Assembly (NCBI GenBank): GCA_051656905.1
Contig: JBOFJQ010000004.1
Location: 1 to 64,000 of the forward strand
Source: JAGNZR01 sp051656905
Lineage (GTDB): Bacteria; Fusobacteriota; Fusobacteriia; Fusobacteriales; Fusobacteriaceae
Direction: 5' to 3'
DNA length: 64,000 nt
This document shows positions 6,816 through 15,618 of the stretch, in pieces. Under the pieces are notes generated by a model, which searched no databases, had not been told where the DNA came from, and saw nothing but the letters and a program-made list of their open reading frames with translations. Position numbers and translations under genes: made by a program. Numbering within the stretch: the stretch's first letter is position 1; each line of letters opens with the position of its first letter.

Positions 6816-7795
6816 TTATAATTCCCCTCCTCAACAGCTAGTTGTTTTTCTTTTTTCTTCTTATATTGATCTACAGCTACATCTTCCATTATATTTTCAA
6901 AATTTAATACTATATCTGTTGTATATTCTCCAGCTTCCCAAGTATGAATATCCTGTTCTATATAAAACCTTCCATTTAAAGTAGTTCCTGAAATATCAAC
7001 TAAAACACTATATCCAGCTATTAAATCATTATATCCATCTACTGTTAATGAAGCTTCCTCTCTAGGTCCTTTTAAGAGATCATTTCCTTTTATAATCTCT
7101 TTATTATTACTATCTTCTTGAATAACCGATTGAAATATTCCAAAATCTTTTATAGATTCACTATCAACTTTTGGTTTTTTTATCTGCAATTCTTTTTTTT
7201 CAGTTTTATAAGTTAGAACTTGATTAACTAAATCCTCTATACTTTTTGAATAAACTGCATTTCGGGCATTTGTTGAAGACGAAATTTTATAATTAGGAAT
7301 CAATGTTCCTTGCTCAACAACTGATATTTTATTATCTTCCGATATAATTGAATAAGCCATTTTAGTTTTAGCTGCTTGCAATTTATAAGCGATTAATATA
7401 ATCTCGTACACCGATCTATCAAGAGCTGGATAAGAGCACTTTTCTGTATCTTGAGGAAATACTCCCGCTTCAACCCCTATTTCAGCTAATACACTCTTAG
7501 CTATCTGAGATGGCATTAAATTATGAAAGTTTCTTAATAACTTATTTTTATTAAGCCTAAATGCTTCATCAAAAGCTTTAATACTGTAAATATCACTTTC
7601 TCTGTCTAAAGATTCTCTATACACCATTCCAACAAATAGCCTATTCCCACCTTCATTTATTAGTTCTACTCTATTTCCAACTTCAGCTTTTAGATTCTCT
7701 ATTTCAAGAAATCTTGCTGATCCTTTTGTATCTCCACCCCAAGATATTCTAGTTGGTTTTTCTAAAAATTCTACTCCATTTACTAATACTTTCAT
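6788..7795 (-). CDS. Tail hub protein, XkdQ-like (late control D family)
   Basis: Protein of 335 residues with the pattern of XkdQ/gpD hub proteins: an N-terminal beta domain (GVEFLEKPTRISWGGDTKGSARFLEIENL), a central helical part, and the segment GYNDLIAGYSVLVDISGTTLNGRFYIEQDIHTW typical of the C-terminal domain. It should form the tail hub around the spike. GGTGGAGAG directly precedes the ATG. Confidence 0.8.
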   Translation of the reverse strand: MKVLVNGVEFLEKPTRISWGGDTKGSARFLEIENLKAEVGNRVELINEGGNRLFVGMVYRESLDRESDIYSIKAFDEAFRLNKNKLLRNFHNLMPSQIAKSVLAEIGVEAGVFPQDTEKCSYPALDRSVYEIILIAYKLQAAKTKMAYSIISEDNKISVVEQGTLIPNYKISSSTNARNAVYSKSIEDLVNQVLTYKTEKKELQIKKPKVDSESIKDFGIFQSVIQEDSNNKEIIKGNDLLKGPREEASLTVDGYNDLIAGYSVLVDISGTTLNGRFYIEQDIHTWEAGEYTTDIVLNFENIMEDVAVDQYKKKKEKQLAVEEGNYKWQLNKSQK

Positions 7796-7804
7796 CTCTC
7801 CACC

Positions 7805-8278
7805 CTAAATCCTTCTATATAATCCTGTTAACTCATCAATATTATTATCATATTTCCCTCTCTCTTCTATTAGTGTAATCTCATAATAAATATCTCCTGT
7901 ATGGTCATTATAAGTATCTGTAAAGCTTTCTATTCTGCATCTTGAAAACTTGGCCCATTGAGGAACTATTAACTTGAATTTTTCATTATCTGTCATAGCT
8001 TTATTTAAATATTCTACACATGCAATAGGTGGCATAGGATTTAAAAAACTATAGAAATTAGAAGTTATACTAGGAAAAAATCCGCTAAAACTTATCCTTG
8101 ATAAATTTTTAGTTCCTTTATTGTTTGTCATTTCTCCTTTATCTATTATGTTTTTAATTTTTATATTTTGGCTTCTGTCTGTTATTAATCCTGTTGGTGG
8201 AATTACAAAGATAAAAGGTCTATTTAATTCGTTTATAAGGGTTACTGTTGGTCTTGATAATTGTTGAGAAAAAATCAT
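7805..8278 (-). CDS. XkdP-like tail protein without LysM domain
   Basis: Protein of 157 residues between the tape measure and the hub gene, the place of XkdP/YqbP. The N-terminal part (FIFVIPPTGLITDRSQNIKIKNII) resembles the domain that precedes LysM in XkdP. No LysM repeat is present, so it is shorter than its Bacillus counterpart. I use the ATG at 8278, 8 nt after AGGAG; a GTG at 8287 is also in frame. Confidence 0.65.
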   Translation of the reverse strand: MIFSQQLSRPTVTLINELNRPFIFVIPPTGLITDRSQNIKIKNIIDKGEMTNNKGTKNLSRISFSGFFPSITSNFYSFLNPMPPIACVEYLNKAMTDNEKFKLIVPQWAKFSRCRIESFTDTYNDHTGDIYYEITLIEERGKYDNNIDELTGLYRRI

Positions 8279-8289
8279 AATTTCCACTC

Positions 8290-10203
8290 CTATTGCAGTA
8301 ATAATAAATTATCATTTATTTTATCTGTTAATCTTTTTTCAATTTTTTCTACAAGGTCGTCAATATCATTTCCATTATTGAATGTCATATTTCCAGTTAT
8401 GTTAACAACTATGCCTTTAGAAAATAATCCTTTATTTTTACTATTTATGTTTTTATCCTTGTTATTTATATTTTTTTCTTCTGTTATCGTCTCATTCATT
8501 ATTTCTTTATTATTTTTTTCTACATATGTTTTTTCAGAGAATTTATTTTTAGTTATATTTTCTTCTAAAAATTTATTTTTTATAGTTCTTTCTTCCAATA
8601 AATTTTTTTTCGTAATATTTTTCTCAAATATTTTATTTTCTATTAGCTTTTCGTCAAAAGTTAGCGGTGTTTCTATCAAATTATCTTTGGTTTTGAACTT
8701 ATCATATAAATCATCTCTAACAACTATATCTTTAGTTGAATTAATTCTTGATAAAACTTTCTGCTCTCCCTCAAAGTTTTTTTGTGAATCATATAGCCCT
8801 ACTCCTAATATCCCAGTAATTCCACCTATCAGTGCTCCAAATCCAGCACCAATAGCATTTCCTGCCCCTGGAATAATTGACCCTGCAATTCCGCCTGTCC
8901 ATGCTCCTGCTTTTGCTCCTACTATAGCAGCTGTTCCATATTTAAGTATTCCTGAATGATTGTTTAAAAATTTAATTGTATCAGCTAATTTTTCAGTTAT
9001 ATAAAATACTGATTCTATTCCAGCATAAGTCTTTTTTGACCATTCTGAAATATCTGTTTCATTTATCCCACCAATACTTGTAACTATATTATCAAAAGCA
9101 ACTCCTACTTTTTCTGAAAAATCGTCAAATTTTTCAGCCCAATTATCAACAGTTCCATCTGCTACTGCATCATTTAATTTAACTACATATTCCTCTAACT
9201 TAGATTTAATTCTATCAAAAGCTGAACCTGCTCTTATAGTTCCATCTTCTTGCATACCTGCAAATCTTGCAAAAACCGATTGCCCAACACCTAACAATGT
9301 TGACATTTGACCTTTAAAAGTTTTAGATAGTTTCAGCATTGATCCTTTAGACCTCTCTTCCATTACTTTGAACATAACGTCCAAGAATTTTTTAGGTCTT
9401 AATATTTTTCCACCTTTATCAACTAAATCTTTAAATCCTAGATCAGCTCCTTTTGCTATTACATCTTCTTTAGTAATACCAAACTCTTTCATTCTTTCCA
9501 TTTCTCCTGTTGCTGCATCTAATATTGCTTCTACTGCTTGATCTATTGGTTTTCCTAAAGATGCAGCTAAATCTCCAACTTTTCCTAATACTTCTTTTGG
9601 ATCTATCCCTCTCATCGACAATTTTACTGTTCCTTCAATTACTTCTGCATTTGAATACGGGGTCTCATTTGCAAATTTATTTGCCCATTTATAATAATCT
9701 TGAGCTTGAGTTTTATTCCCTTTAAAAGCTGTTTCAAGCATCATTGAGTATGTCTCTAAATCTGCTGCTCCTTTTATTGCCATTACTCCTGTAGCAACTC
9801 CGACAGCAGCAACTCCTTTAGCTGCATTTGATGCAAAGTTAGTTAGTTTTCCAAACCCTTTAGAGCCTATCTTGCTCATGCGCTCATCCATTTTTTTTAC
9901 TGCTTTTTCTAGTCTAGAAGCTCCTTTTTCTCCTTCGGTTAAATAATTTTTAAACTTACTAAATCCCGATGAAGAAGCTCTCCCAATATTTGAAACTACT
10001 GTTCCTACACTAGATAATGATTTGTTAAACGCACTAACTTTTTTAACCCCTGAAATACCAAAATCTTTTCCTACACTACTAGTTTTGCTATTAACTTTCG
10101 AAGTAGCTTTTTCCATTCCATTTAGACTATTTTTATATTTATCAATTTCAACACTAAATTTATCTTCTACCATTAGTGTTGCACTCAAATTATACTCACT
10201 CAT
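8290..10203 (-). CDS. Tape measure protein
   Basis: Tail length-measuring protein of 637 residues. It has a long helical/coiled-coil N-terminal half, the tape-measure core pattern (ADLETYSMMLETAFKGNKTQAQDYYKWANKFANETPYSNAEV split over residues ~145-190), a glycine-rich hydrophobic segment (~420-470, AKAGAWTGGIAGSIIPGAGNA) and a Lys/Glu/Asn-rich end. AGGAGG lies 9 nt upstream. The ATG overlaps the stop of the frameshifted chaperone product. It is short for a myovirus, predicting a short tail. Confidence 0.9.
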   Translation of the reverse strand: MSEYNLSATLMVEDKFSVEIDKYKNSLNGMEKATSKVNSKTSSVGKDFGISGVKKVSAFNKSLSSVGTVVSNIGRASSSGFSKFKNYLTEGEKGASRLEKAVKKMDERMSKIGSKGFGKLTNFASNAAKGVAAVGVATGVMAIKGAADLETYSMMLETAFKGNKTQAQDYYKWANKFANETPYSNAEVIEGTVKLSMRGIDPKEVLGKVGDLAASLGKPIDQAVEAILDAATGEMERMKEFGITKEDVIAKGADLGFKDLVDKGGKILRPKKFLDVMFKVMEERSKGSMLKLSKTFKGQMSTLLGVGQSVFARFAGMQEDGTIRAGSAFDRIKSKLEEYVVKLNDAVADGTVDNWAEKFDDFSEKVGVAFDNIVTSIGGINETDISEWSKKTYAGIESVFYITEKLADTIKFLNNHSGILKYGTAAIVGAKAGAWTGGIAGSIIPGAGNAIGAGFGALIGGITGILGVGLYDSQKNFEGEQKVLSRINSTKDIVVRDDLYDKFKTKDNLIETPLTFDEKLIENKIFEKNITKKNLLEERTIKNKFLEENITKNKFSEKTYVEKNNKEIMNETITEEKNINNKDKNINSKNKGLFSKGIVVNITGNMTFNNGNDIDDLVEKIEKRLTDKINDNLLLLQ

Positions 10204-10352
10204 TCTTTTCCACCTCCTCTTTCTAGAAGATATTTACATATTGCCAAGTCTTCATCATCATATTTTCTTATAGAATAAAGACTCTCACCTCTAGAAAAAA
10301 GTTTAACAACTACATCTAGTCTCCAATCGTTACTATTGCCAAACCCTTTGGG
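10200..10352 (-). other. Programmed -1 frameshift site and extension of the tail chaperone
   Basis: The chaperone frame contains CCCAAAGGGTTTG (10340-10352). In the coding phase this gives two overlapping X-XXY-YYZ heptamers, C-CCA-AAG and G-GGT-TTG. After a -1 slip the frame stays open for about 45 more codons (ending LLERGGGKE) to a TGA at 10200-10202, overlapping the tape measure ATG. This is the layout of lambda G/GT-type tail assembly chaperones. The heptamers and the open frame are directly seen; slippage itself is inferred. Confidence 0.8.
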
Positions 10353-10669
10353 AGTATATCACTCCTATCTAAAATAATATTTGATATTTCTAAAATTTCT
10401 GATTCTGTTAAAAATTTTGTAGGAACTAATGTTGGATCACTTTTACATCCTAATTTTTCTATTAAATCTGAATCTTTCATGTTAGGAGATACCGAGCAGT
10501 AATATAACATTTTGGAATCTTTATTTCCTTTGGTTTCCTTTATGTCGTTAAAAGTTGCTATATCAATTTTATTGAAGATGAATTTATTTCCATTTAGCTC
10601 AATATTGATTTTTTCATTTTTCTTTTTTTCTAACTCTGTACTTCTTTTTAATATCTCATCTATAGTCAT
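10316..10669 (-). CDS. Tail assembly chaperone, XkdN-like
   Basis: Protein of 117 residues between tail tube and tape measure. The segments TIDEILKRSTELEKKKNEKI and LNGNKFIFNKIDIATFNDI look like the XkdN family. The start at 10669 is chosen because GGAGGG precedes it; the Met at 10684 would include that ribosome site in the coding region. A short product ends at 10316, and a longer one is predicted by -1 frameshifting. It should coat the tape measure during tail assembly. Confidence 0.8.
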   Translation of the reverse strand: MTIDEILKRSTELEKKKNEKINIELNGNKFIFNKIDIATFNDIKETKGNKDSKMLYYCSVSPNMKDSDLIEKLGCKSDPTLVPTKFLTESEILEISNIILDRSDILPKGLAIVTIGD

Positions 10670-10693
10670 TAGTGCCCTCCACATATAATTTTA

Positions 10694-10721
10694 TAGCCCT
10701 ACATTTTTTAGTGCAGGGCTA
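10694..10721 (-). terminator. Hairpin after the tail tube gene
   Basis: TAGCCCT (10694-10700) pairs with AGGGCTA (10715-10721). The T-run in the leftward direction is weak, so this is probably a partial terminator or mRNA stabiliser after a highly expressed structural gene. Confidence 0.4.
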
Positions 10722-10729
10722 CTTTTTAT

Positions 10730-11164
10730 TTACTTTATATCTTCCTCTGATTCTAATAAATCAGGATTAAATCCAAACGGATATTCCTCTTGAACTTTAG
10801 CCCCTTTCTCTATATTAGCTATCGTTAATTTATTAAACCAGCAACCGTTAACTGTCCAACGCTCAATTTGCTCTCCTGGAGAGTCTGGATCTTGATATTG
10901 AAATGTAATAGTTACTCTTTTATCTTTCCCTTTTTTTAAGTCTTTAAAAATTGCTGAAGCTCTAGAAAATACTTTTTCAACTGTGAAACTTCCTTCGCCA
11001 GACATAGAAACTATTTTAGAATCTTTTCCCATTCCTAACAAAACATCTTCTCTGTCTACATTTACATCACAAGTTACTTTTGACATTTCCATAATTTCTT
11101 GATTATCAATCCACATCACACCATGAGTTCCTGATATAATTTGTGAACCTGTTATTTTACCCAT
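10730..11164 (-). CDS. Tail tube protein, XkdM-like
   Basis: Tail tube protein of 144 residues in the XkdM position directly after the sheath. It starts MGKITGSQIISGTHGVMWID and carries the ADREDV-like and FQYQDPDSPGEQIERWTVNGC segments of the XkdM (DUF2001) family. AGGAGG lies 7 nt before the ATG. Sheath plus tube marks the phage as a myovirus. Confidence 0.85.
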   Translation of the reverse strand: MGKITGSQIISGTHGVMWIDNQEIMEMSKVTCDVNVDREDVLLGMGKDSKIVSMSGEGSFTVEKVFSRASAIFKDLKKGKDKRVTITFQYQDPDSPGEQIERWTVNGCWFNKLTIANIEKGAKVQEEYPFGFNPDLLESEEDIK

Positions 11165-11178
11165 TTATACACCTCCTA

Positions 11179-12318
11179 TTACATCAAAATAGGTAAACTT
11201 AGATTTACCATAACTCCTGTAAATCTTACATCTCCCTGCAAATAAACATCGTTCCCTGTAGGATATCTTTTTATAGTTATTTCATTCATTTCATCTGGAT
11301 TTTCTCCATCTGTAACAATATATTGTCTTTGCTTTTCCATATCTATGAACACTTGGTTTATATAATCAGGTGAAAGAACATTCGGCATTAAATTTTGAAA
11401 ATATACTTTATTAGTTAAATTGCAAAATGCCATTTTGTTTTCATATGTATTTAAATATAATCCTAACCAATAATTTTTAAATGTGTCCATTATATCGAAC
11501 CTTACAATATTCATTCCTTCAACAGTTTTTATATTTCTTGTTGCTGCTTTCCATGAATCATCGTATGTAGTTTTTGAATTTATTGCTAAATTAACCCTTA
11601 CTTTCCCGTCATCATTATAAAAATTTAATATTCCTAAAGTAGGATTAACATCATCTACACTTATTAAATTTGGTGAAACAGCATTGTCTAATGATCTATT
11701 AAGTGGGCATCCTGCTATAGCTCCCATAAGACCTATAGAGTATTTTTGAGCTGTTATTTTTCCTAATATTTTATGTTCAAATTCTTTATTTCCTATAGCT
11801 ATAATAGTTACGTCATCAGCTGTTTTTGTATGTGGTGATCCATACACTATTCCTTGCTTTTCCCAACGAGATTTTACCCATGTTACTACTGTAGTATCCT
11901 CTTCAAGAGTAACATCAGGAAATGATAAGTGAGTTATCTTTCTACTCTCAAATTCTAACAATACTTTACTTAGGGTATCTGCTTTATCCATGTTTCTAAC
12001 TACTAATTTATATGGTGGAAACCACTCAAAAGCACATTGTAACAATTTAAAGTTTTCCTTTGTCCAATCAGATTCATTAATTTGCGATATTGAAGTAAAT
12101 TCATGGTACTTCTTTGTATTTGTCGAATCCTTCATAATTGCATATAAAATTCCTCTTTGTCCCTTTTGAATAGCTGTTCTTGCTAATGTTTTAAAATAAA
12201 CATCTATAACTGGATAAGGATTTATTTGTCCTGGTGAAAAATTTGCACTTTCCAATTTAGGTTTTCCAAGCATACTATCTAGTTCAGATTTTACTTTATT
12301 TAACTCTTGTACTGACAT
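11179..12318 (-). CDS. Tail sheath protein, XkdK-like
   Basis: Contractile tail sheath of 379 residues. The N-terminal FSPGQINPYPVIDVYFKTLARTAIQ and the late VTDGENPDEMNEITIKRYPTGNDVYLQGDVRF segments fit the XkdK sheath family. Gene order (sheath, tube, frameshifted chaperone, tape measure) is canonical. AGAGGAGGGA precedes the ATG. Confidence 0.8.
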   Translation of the reverse strand: MSVQELNKVKSELDSMLGKPKLESANFSPGQINPYPVIDVYFKTLARTAIQKGQRGILYAIMKDSTNTKKYHEFTSISQINESDWTKENFKLLQCAFEWFPPYKLVVRNMDKADTLSKVLLEFESRKITHLSFPDVTLEEDTTVVTWVKSRWEKQGIVYGSPHTKTADDVTIIAIGNKEFEHKILGKITAQKYSIGLMGAIAGCPLNRSLDNAVSPNLISVDDVNPTLGILNFYNDDGKVRVNLAINSKTTYDDSWKAATRNIKTVEGMNIVRFDIMDTFKNYWLGLYLNTYENKMAFCNLTNKVYFQNLMPNVLSPDYINQVFIDMEKQRQYIVTDGENPDEMNEITIKRYPTGNDVYLQGDVRFTGVMVNLSLPILM

Positions 12319-12332
12319 ACTGTCCCTCCTCT

Positions 12333-12803
12333 TTAATTTTCTGTTTTTACTCCATTTAAATTTAAATATAATTTTTCCATAAGCTGATAAGTCTGTTCTT
12401 TTTCCATTTTTTTATTGTATAAAAATGAGATGTCTATTGAAAAATTTATCTCCGCTACTCTTAGTGAACTTTTATCACTTGTAACTCCATAATTTGTTTC
12501 ACATTTCATTAAAGAGACTTGCAGATCTGTCAAATGCTCAATAGATAACTTTCTAAAATCTACTACATCTAATATAAAATTTTCAGTATCATTTTTTATT
12601 TTAGTAGAAATATAAAAAAACTTTAGATCTATTGTATTTTGTTTATTTTTATCAAGAATGTCTCTCAAAATAACACAATAAACATTTCTACTTAATTCAT
12701 CTATATCATCTTCATTATCTATAATCCATAATTTCCATCTTCCATTTTTTTTCTTTTCTTCAAAAGCATCTTTTAACTCATTTAAATACTTTAAAAAATA
12801 CAT
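12333..12803 (-). CDS. Probable tail terminator/completion protein
   Basis: Protein of 156 residues between the connector candidate and the sheath, where contractile phages usually encode a tail-terminator. I do not recognise a named family with certainty; it resembles the group of short phage proteins placed before XkdK. GGAGG lies 7 nt before the ATG. The function is inferred from order only. Confidence 0.5.
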   Translation of the reverse strand: MYFLKYLNELKDAFEEKKKNGRWKLWIIDNEDDIDELSRNVYCVILRDILDKNKQNTIDLKFFYISTKIKNDTENFILDVVDFRKLSIEHLTDLQVSLMKCETNYGVTSDKSSLRVAEINFSIDISFLYNKKMEKEQTYQLMEKLYLNLNGVKTEN

Positions 12804-13186
12804 TAATAAACCTCCAAACCACGGATTTTACTATTTTTATTTACATTTTCATTTATTACTTTAGTTTTAAATAACTCTAATAGTTCCATTAAAGAATCTT
12901 TTTTATCTTCCGAAACTTCCTCAAGTTCTATCTCTTCAAATAGCTTCCATAAGATATAAAGTTCTTTACAAGCTTTCCAATTATCTTCAGTTAGTACATC
13001 TTTTCCTCTATTCATAAGATATGTATCTATATATCTTTCTGCTCTTTTATTTAAGTTTGAATCACTTTCTCCACTTACTTTTTTTTCTAACTCACTCTTT
13101 TCAGAATACCTATAGAGCTCTAAAATATGTTCAATATATACTTCATCAAAATATTCAGTTGTTATAACTGGTATTTTTTTTATCAT
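12803..13186 (-). CDS. Probable head-tail connector protein
   Basis: Acidic, helical protein of 127 residues after the major capsid gene, where head-tail connectors lie. It overlaps the next gene by one base. The Glu/Lys-rich alternation (ELLELFKTKV) suggests alpha helices, compatible with gp6-like connectors. No firm family match from memory. Confidence 0.45.
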   Translation of the reverse strand: MIKKIPVITTEYFDEVYIEHILELYRYSEKSELEKKVSGESDSNLNKRAERYIDTYLMNRGKDVLTEDNWKACKELYILWKLFEEIELEEVSEDKKDSLMELLELFKTKVINENVNKNSKIRGLEVY

Positions 13187-13210
13187 AGCTTCACTTCCTC
13201 TATTAGAGTA

Positions 13211-13229
13211 GGCAATCTAATAGATTGCC
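13211..13229 (-). terminator. Perfect palindrome after the major capsid gene
   Basis: GGCAATCTA-A-TAGATTGCC forms a 9-bp stem 11 nt beyond the capsid stop. There is no T-run, so it may serve as mRNA protection rather than termination. Confidence 0.4.
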
Positions 13230-13239
13230 CATTTATCTT

Positions 13240-14205
13240 TTATTTTTTATAGTTATATCTTTTAATTAACTTAGGTAATATAACAACTGGAAATGGAGCC
13301 GATTTAGCAAATATTTTAGCTGAACCTGTTTCTTGATCAACTTCCGATATATTAGAAAAAACTTCTGATCGAATCATTTCTGGTCCTCCAGTAGTTCCAA
13401 TATATTCTAATCCTGCAAATACTGGAACTAATGCTAAATCATTAATTAACTCAATCATCTTACTTGTATCTACTTTCGCATTATGAACTGGGAATGTTAC
13501 TAGCGGTAAAGGTAATCCAGTTAAAATTATATCCATACCTCCATACTCATTAAGTGTTGTTGTTGCTTTAAAATTAGAATTTGGATGTATTTCTGATTCA
13601 GAGACTATCTCATCTATAATATCTATGCCAACAAATATATGAGTTGGCATTACTCCATTTTCTTTTACATATGAATTAATTAGTTTAGTAAAAAATAATT
13701 GCCAAGTTTTTTCTGTCTTTTGCATATCTTTAATTGCTGGTAAACCTAATTTTACAATTGTGTTTTCAGGCCCAGATACTACTCCACCTAAAATAGCTTC
13801 CGCTGCCATTCTCTCTTTTGTATTCTCAATTCCGCTCTTTAAAGTAGTTAACTTTAAATTTTCGTCATATTTACTTGCAGTCGTTGCCTGTCCATTAACA
13901 ATTACAGTTTCTCCTGCATTTGCATTTATAGTATCTAAAGCTGATATTCCAGCTGAACCTCCAACAATATCTGGAGTTATTGTTAATTGAGAGTGCCCAT
14001 TAACTTTTATTGAAGGCAACTTAGTTCCTCTTGGAATTATTCCAGCCTCTGTAAATCCTGACATTACCTCATCTACTTTTATTGTGTCACTTAAAGCCAT
14101 ATAAGGTGTCTTCGCTTTTGCAAATAGATTCCAAAATGGAGTCTTAGGCCCTGTTAGTGCAGAATATGCACCTATTAATTCTTGTTGTTTTGGTTTTAAA
14201 GCCAT
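13240..14205 (-). CDS. Major capsid protein
   Basis: Capsid protein of 321 residues. The start MALKPKQQELIGAYSALTGPKTPFWNLF, the central ERMAAEAILGGVVSG region and the C-terminal PVFAGLEYIGTTGGPEMIRSEVFSNISEVDQETGSAKIFAKSAPFPVVI segment (residues ~260-315) are those of a phage major head protein. It follows protease and decoration protein in normal order. There is no tag or fusion. Confidence 0.8.
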   Translation of the reverse strand: MALKPKQQELIGAYSALTGPKTPFWNLFAKAKTPYMALSDTIKVDEVMSGFTEAGIIPRGTKLPSIKVNGHSQLTITPDIVGGSAGISALDTINANAGETVIVNGQATTASKYDENLKLTTLKSGIENTKERMAAEAILGGVVSGPENTIVKLGLPAIKDMQKTEKTWQLFFTKLINSYVKENGVMPTHIFVGIDIIDEIVSESEIHPNSNFKATTTLNEYGGMDIILTGLPLPLVTFPVHNAKVDTSKMIELINDLALVPVFAGLEYIGTTGGPEMIRSEVFSNISEVDQETGSAKIFAKSAPFPVVILPKLIKRYNYKK

Positions 14206-14217
14206 TATTTTTCCCCC

Positions 14218-14553
14218 TTATAATAAAGTTATTCCTTGGATCATTAATAGTGATATTTGCTCAGCTGTTAATGTTGTAATTTCTTTTGCACTAATTATTC
14301 CTCTTTTTAAAATAGCTACTGGAACCTCTTCTGCTGAAGCATCAACTTCAGCTTTTATAATTCCTAAAGGATATAATCCTGTTCCATGAGTTGCCTCTAC
14401 ATACTTAATCCATTTAGCTATTTTTTTATCGTATACTACAATGCCACCTGCAGGAATCACTCCTCCGCCGTTGGCAATAACTCCTGGTATAGATAGTTCA
14501 TCTTTTGTAACTATATTTTGAGTATCATAATCAACTCTCTCAAATCCTGCCAT
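14218..14553 (-). CDS. Head decoration protein
   Basis: Protein of 111 residues between protease and capsid. Segments IVTKDELSIPGVIANGGGVIPAGGIVVYD and GLYPLGIIKAEVDASAEEVPVAILKRGII show the beta-tulip-like pattern of lambda gpD-type decoration proteins. The start codon overlaps the protease stop (TAATG) after GGGGGC. It should stabilise the filled head. Confidence 0.7.
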   Translation of the reverse strand: MAGFERVDYDTQNIVTKDELSIPGVIANGGGVIPAGGIVVYDKKIAKWIKYVEATHGTGLYPLGIIKAEVDASAEEVPVAILKRGIISAKEITTLTAEQISLLMIQGITLL

Positions 14554-15539
14554 TATTTGCCCCCATACATTTTTAATGTTTCTTCTTTTGCCTTATTAAA
14601 ATAACTCATACTGTCTTTTGAATTTTCTTTTTGAAATTCTATTTTCTCATAGTGATTAGTAAATATTTGATCTTTAGGTAATGTAGAAATAGTCTTTTCA
14701 ATTCTTTCAAACATAGATTCCTTTTCATTTTCTGAAAATTCAATAATTGTTTCTCTATTTTCAAAAGCTTTGTCAATTGCAAATTCAACTATTTCATGAT
14801 GATTAGGTCTAAATTTAGATTTAATCTCTTTTTTTAAAGAATCTCTTCTCACTTCGAACTCTAACTCTGATTTAACTTGAGCTCTTATTTCTTCTTGAGT
14901 TAGCTGCTTTTCAGTTTGAAATTCTTTTATTTCAAATCCTAGCTTCTTAGCTTCTATCTCTAACTCTTCTCTAGAGAATTCTTTAGTTACTGTATACCCC
15001 ATCTCTTTTAATTGTTTTATTAAGAAAAATTTATCAGAAATATCCCACATAAGGTGCTTTATATAGTCCAAATCGGTCTGATTAAGAGGCAATACATCAT
15101 TTTTTAAATTTAGAAGTTCTGCTTTCAAGTTTTCTATATTGCTTTGATTAATATCTTGAAATTCTATTGCATACCCTTGTTCTTCAAATTCAGCCCCTGA
15201 TACTGCGGGGTTTATTCCTACTGGTAATACAGCCACTTTTTTTAATGTATCTGTTTTATCAATTTCAACTGAAACACCTTTTAAAATGCCATCTTTATAA
15301 TATTTAGCTCCAGTTTCGTTAAATTCAACTTCACCATAAACTGATTCTCCAATAATTTCAAAATTACTAAATTCCCCAACTATAACAGGATTTTTATCTT
15401 CCTTTATCCATTTAGAAGTATGAGAAAAAATAGTTTCTACTTTGCCCTTTATATTTCCAAAGATTTTTTGTATTTTTTCTTTTGAAAAATCGCCTTGTGG
15501 ATACTTTCCAACTTCAAATACTTTAATTTTTTTCTTCAT
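14553..15539 (-). CDS. Prohead protease/scaffold, Mu gpI-like
   Basis: Protein of 328 residues. The N-terminal part (KVFEVGKYPQGDFSKEKIQKIF ... GVSVEIDKTDTLKKVAVLPVGINPAVSGAEF, residues ~8-125) resembles Mu-type prohead proteases. The C-terminal two-thirds is charged and helical, as in a protease-scaffold fusion. The order protease, decoration, capsid fits Mu-like head modules. GGGGAGGTG precedes the ATG. Confidence 0.75.
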   Translation of the reverse strand: MKKKIKVFEVGKYPQGDFSKEKIQKIFGNIKGKVETIFSHTSKWIKEDKNPVIVGEFSNFEIIGESVYGEVEFNETGAKYYKDGILKGVSVEIDKTDTLKKVAVLPVGINPAVSGAEFEEQGYAIEFQDINQSNIENLKAELLNLKNDVLPLNQTDLDYIKHLMWDISDKFFLIKQLKEMGYTVTKEFSREELEIEAKKLGFEIKEFQTEKQLTQEEIRAQVKSELEFEVRRDSLKKEIKSKFRPNHHEIVEFAIDKAFENRETIIEFSENEKESMFERIEKTISTLPKDQIFTNHYEKIEFQKENSKDSMSYFNKAKEETLKMYGGK

Positions 15540-15564
15540 GGTTCACCTCCCCTTTAACCATAAA

Positions 15565-15595
15565 AAAAAGTCTACTAAAAGCTAGTAGACTTTTT
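15565..15595 (-). terminator. Strong terminator after the membrane cargo gene
   Basis: AAAAAGTCTACTA pairs with TAGTAGACTTTTT over 13 bp, with an 8-nt T-run in the leftward direction. It separates the inserted gene at 15619-16317 from the protease gene. Its stem nearly matches the terminator at 22548-22572. Confidence 0.75.
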
Positions 15596-15618
15596 AAAAT
15601 TTTATTTATTTTTTATTT

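Noticed and set aside
8261..8959. A 232-codon plus-strand frame opposite the tape measure gene
   Set aside because: Composition is Phe/Ser/Leu-rich antisense of a Lys/Glu-rich helical protein, and the tape measure call is strong.
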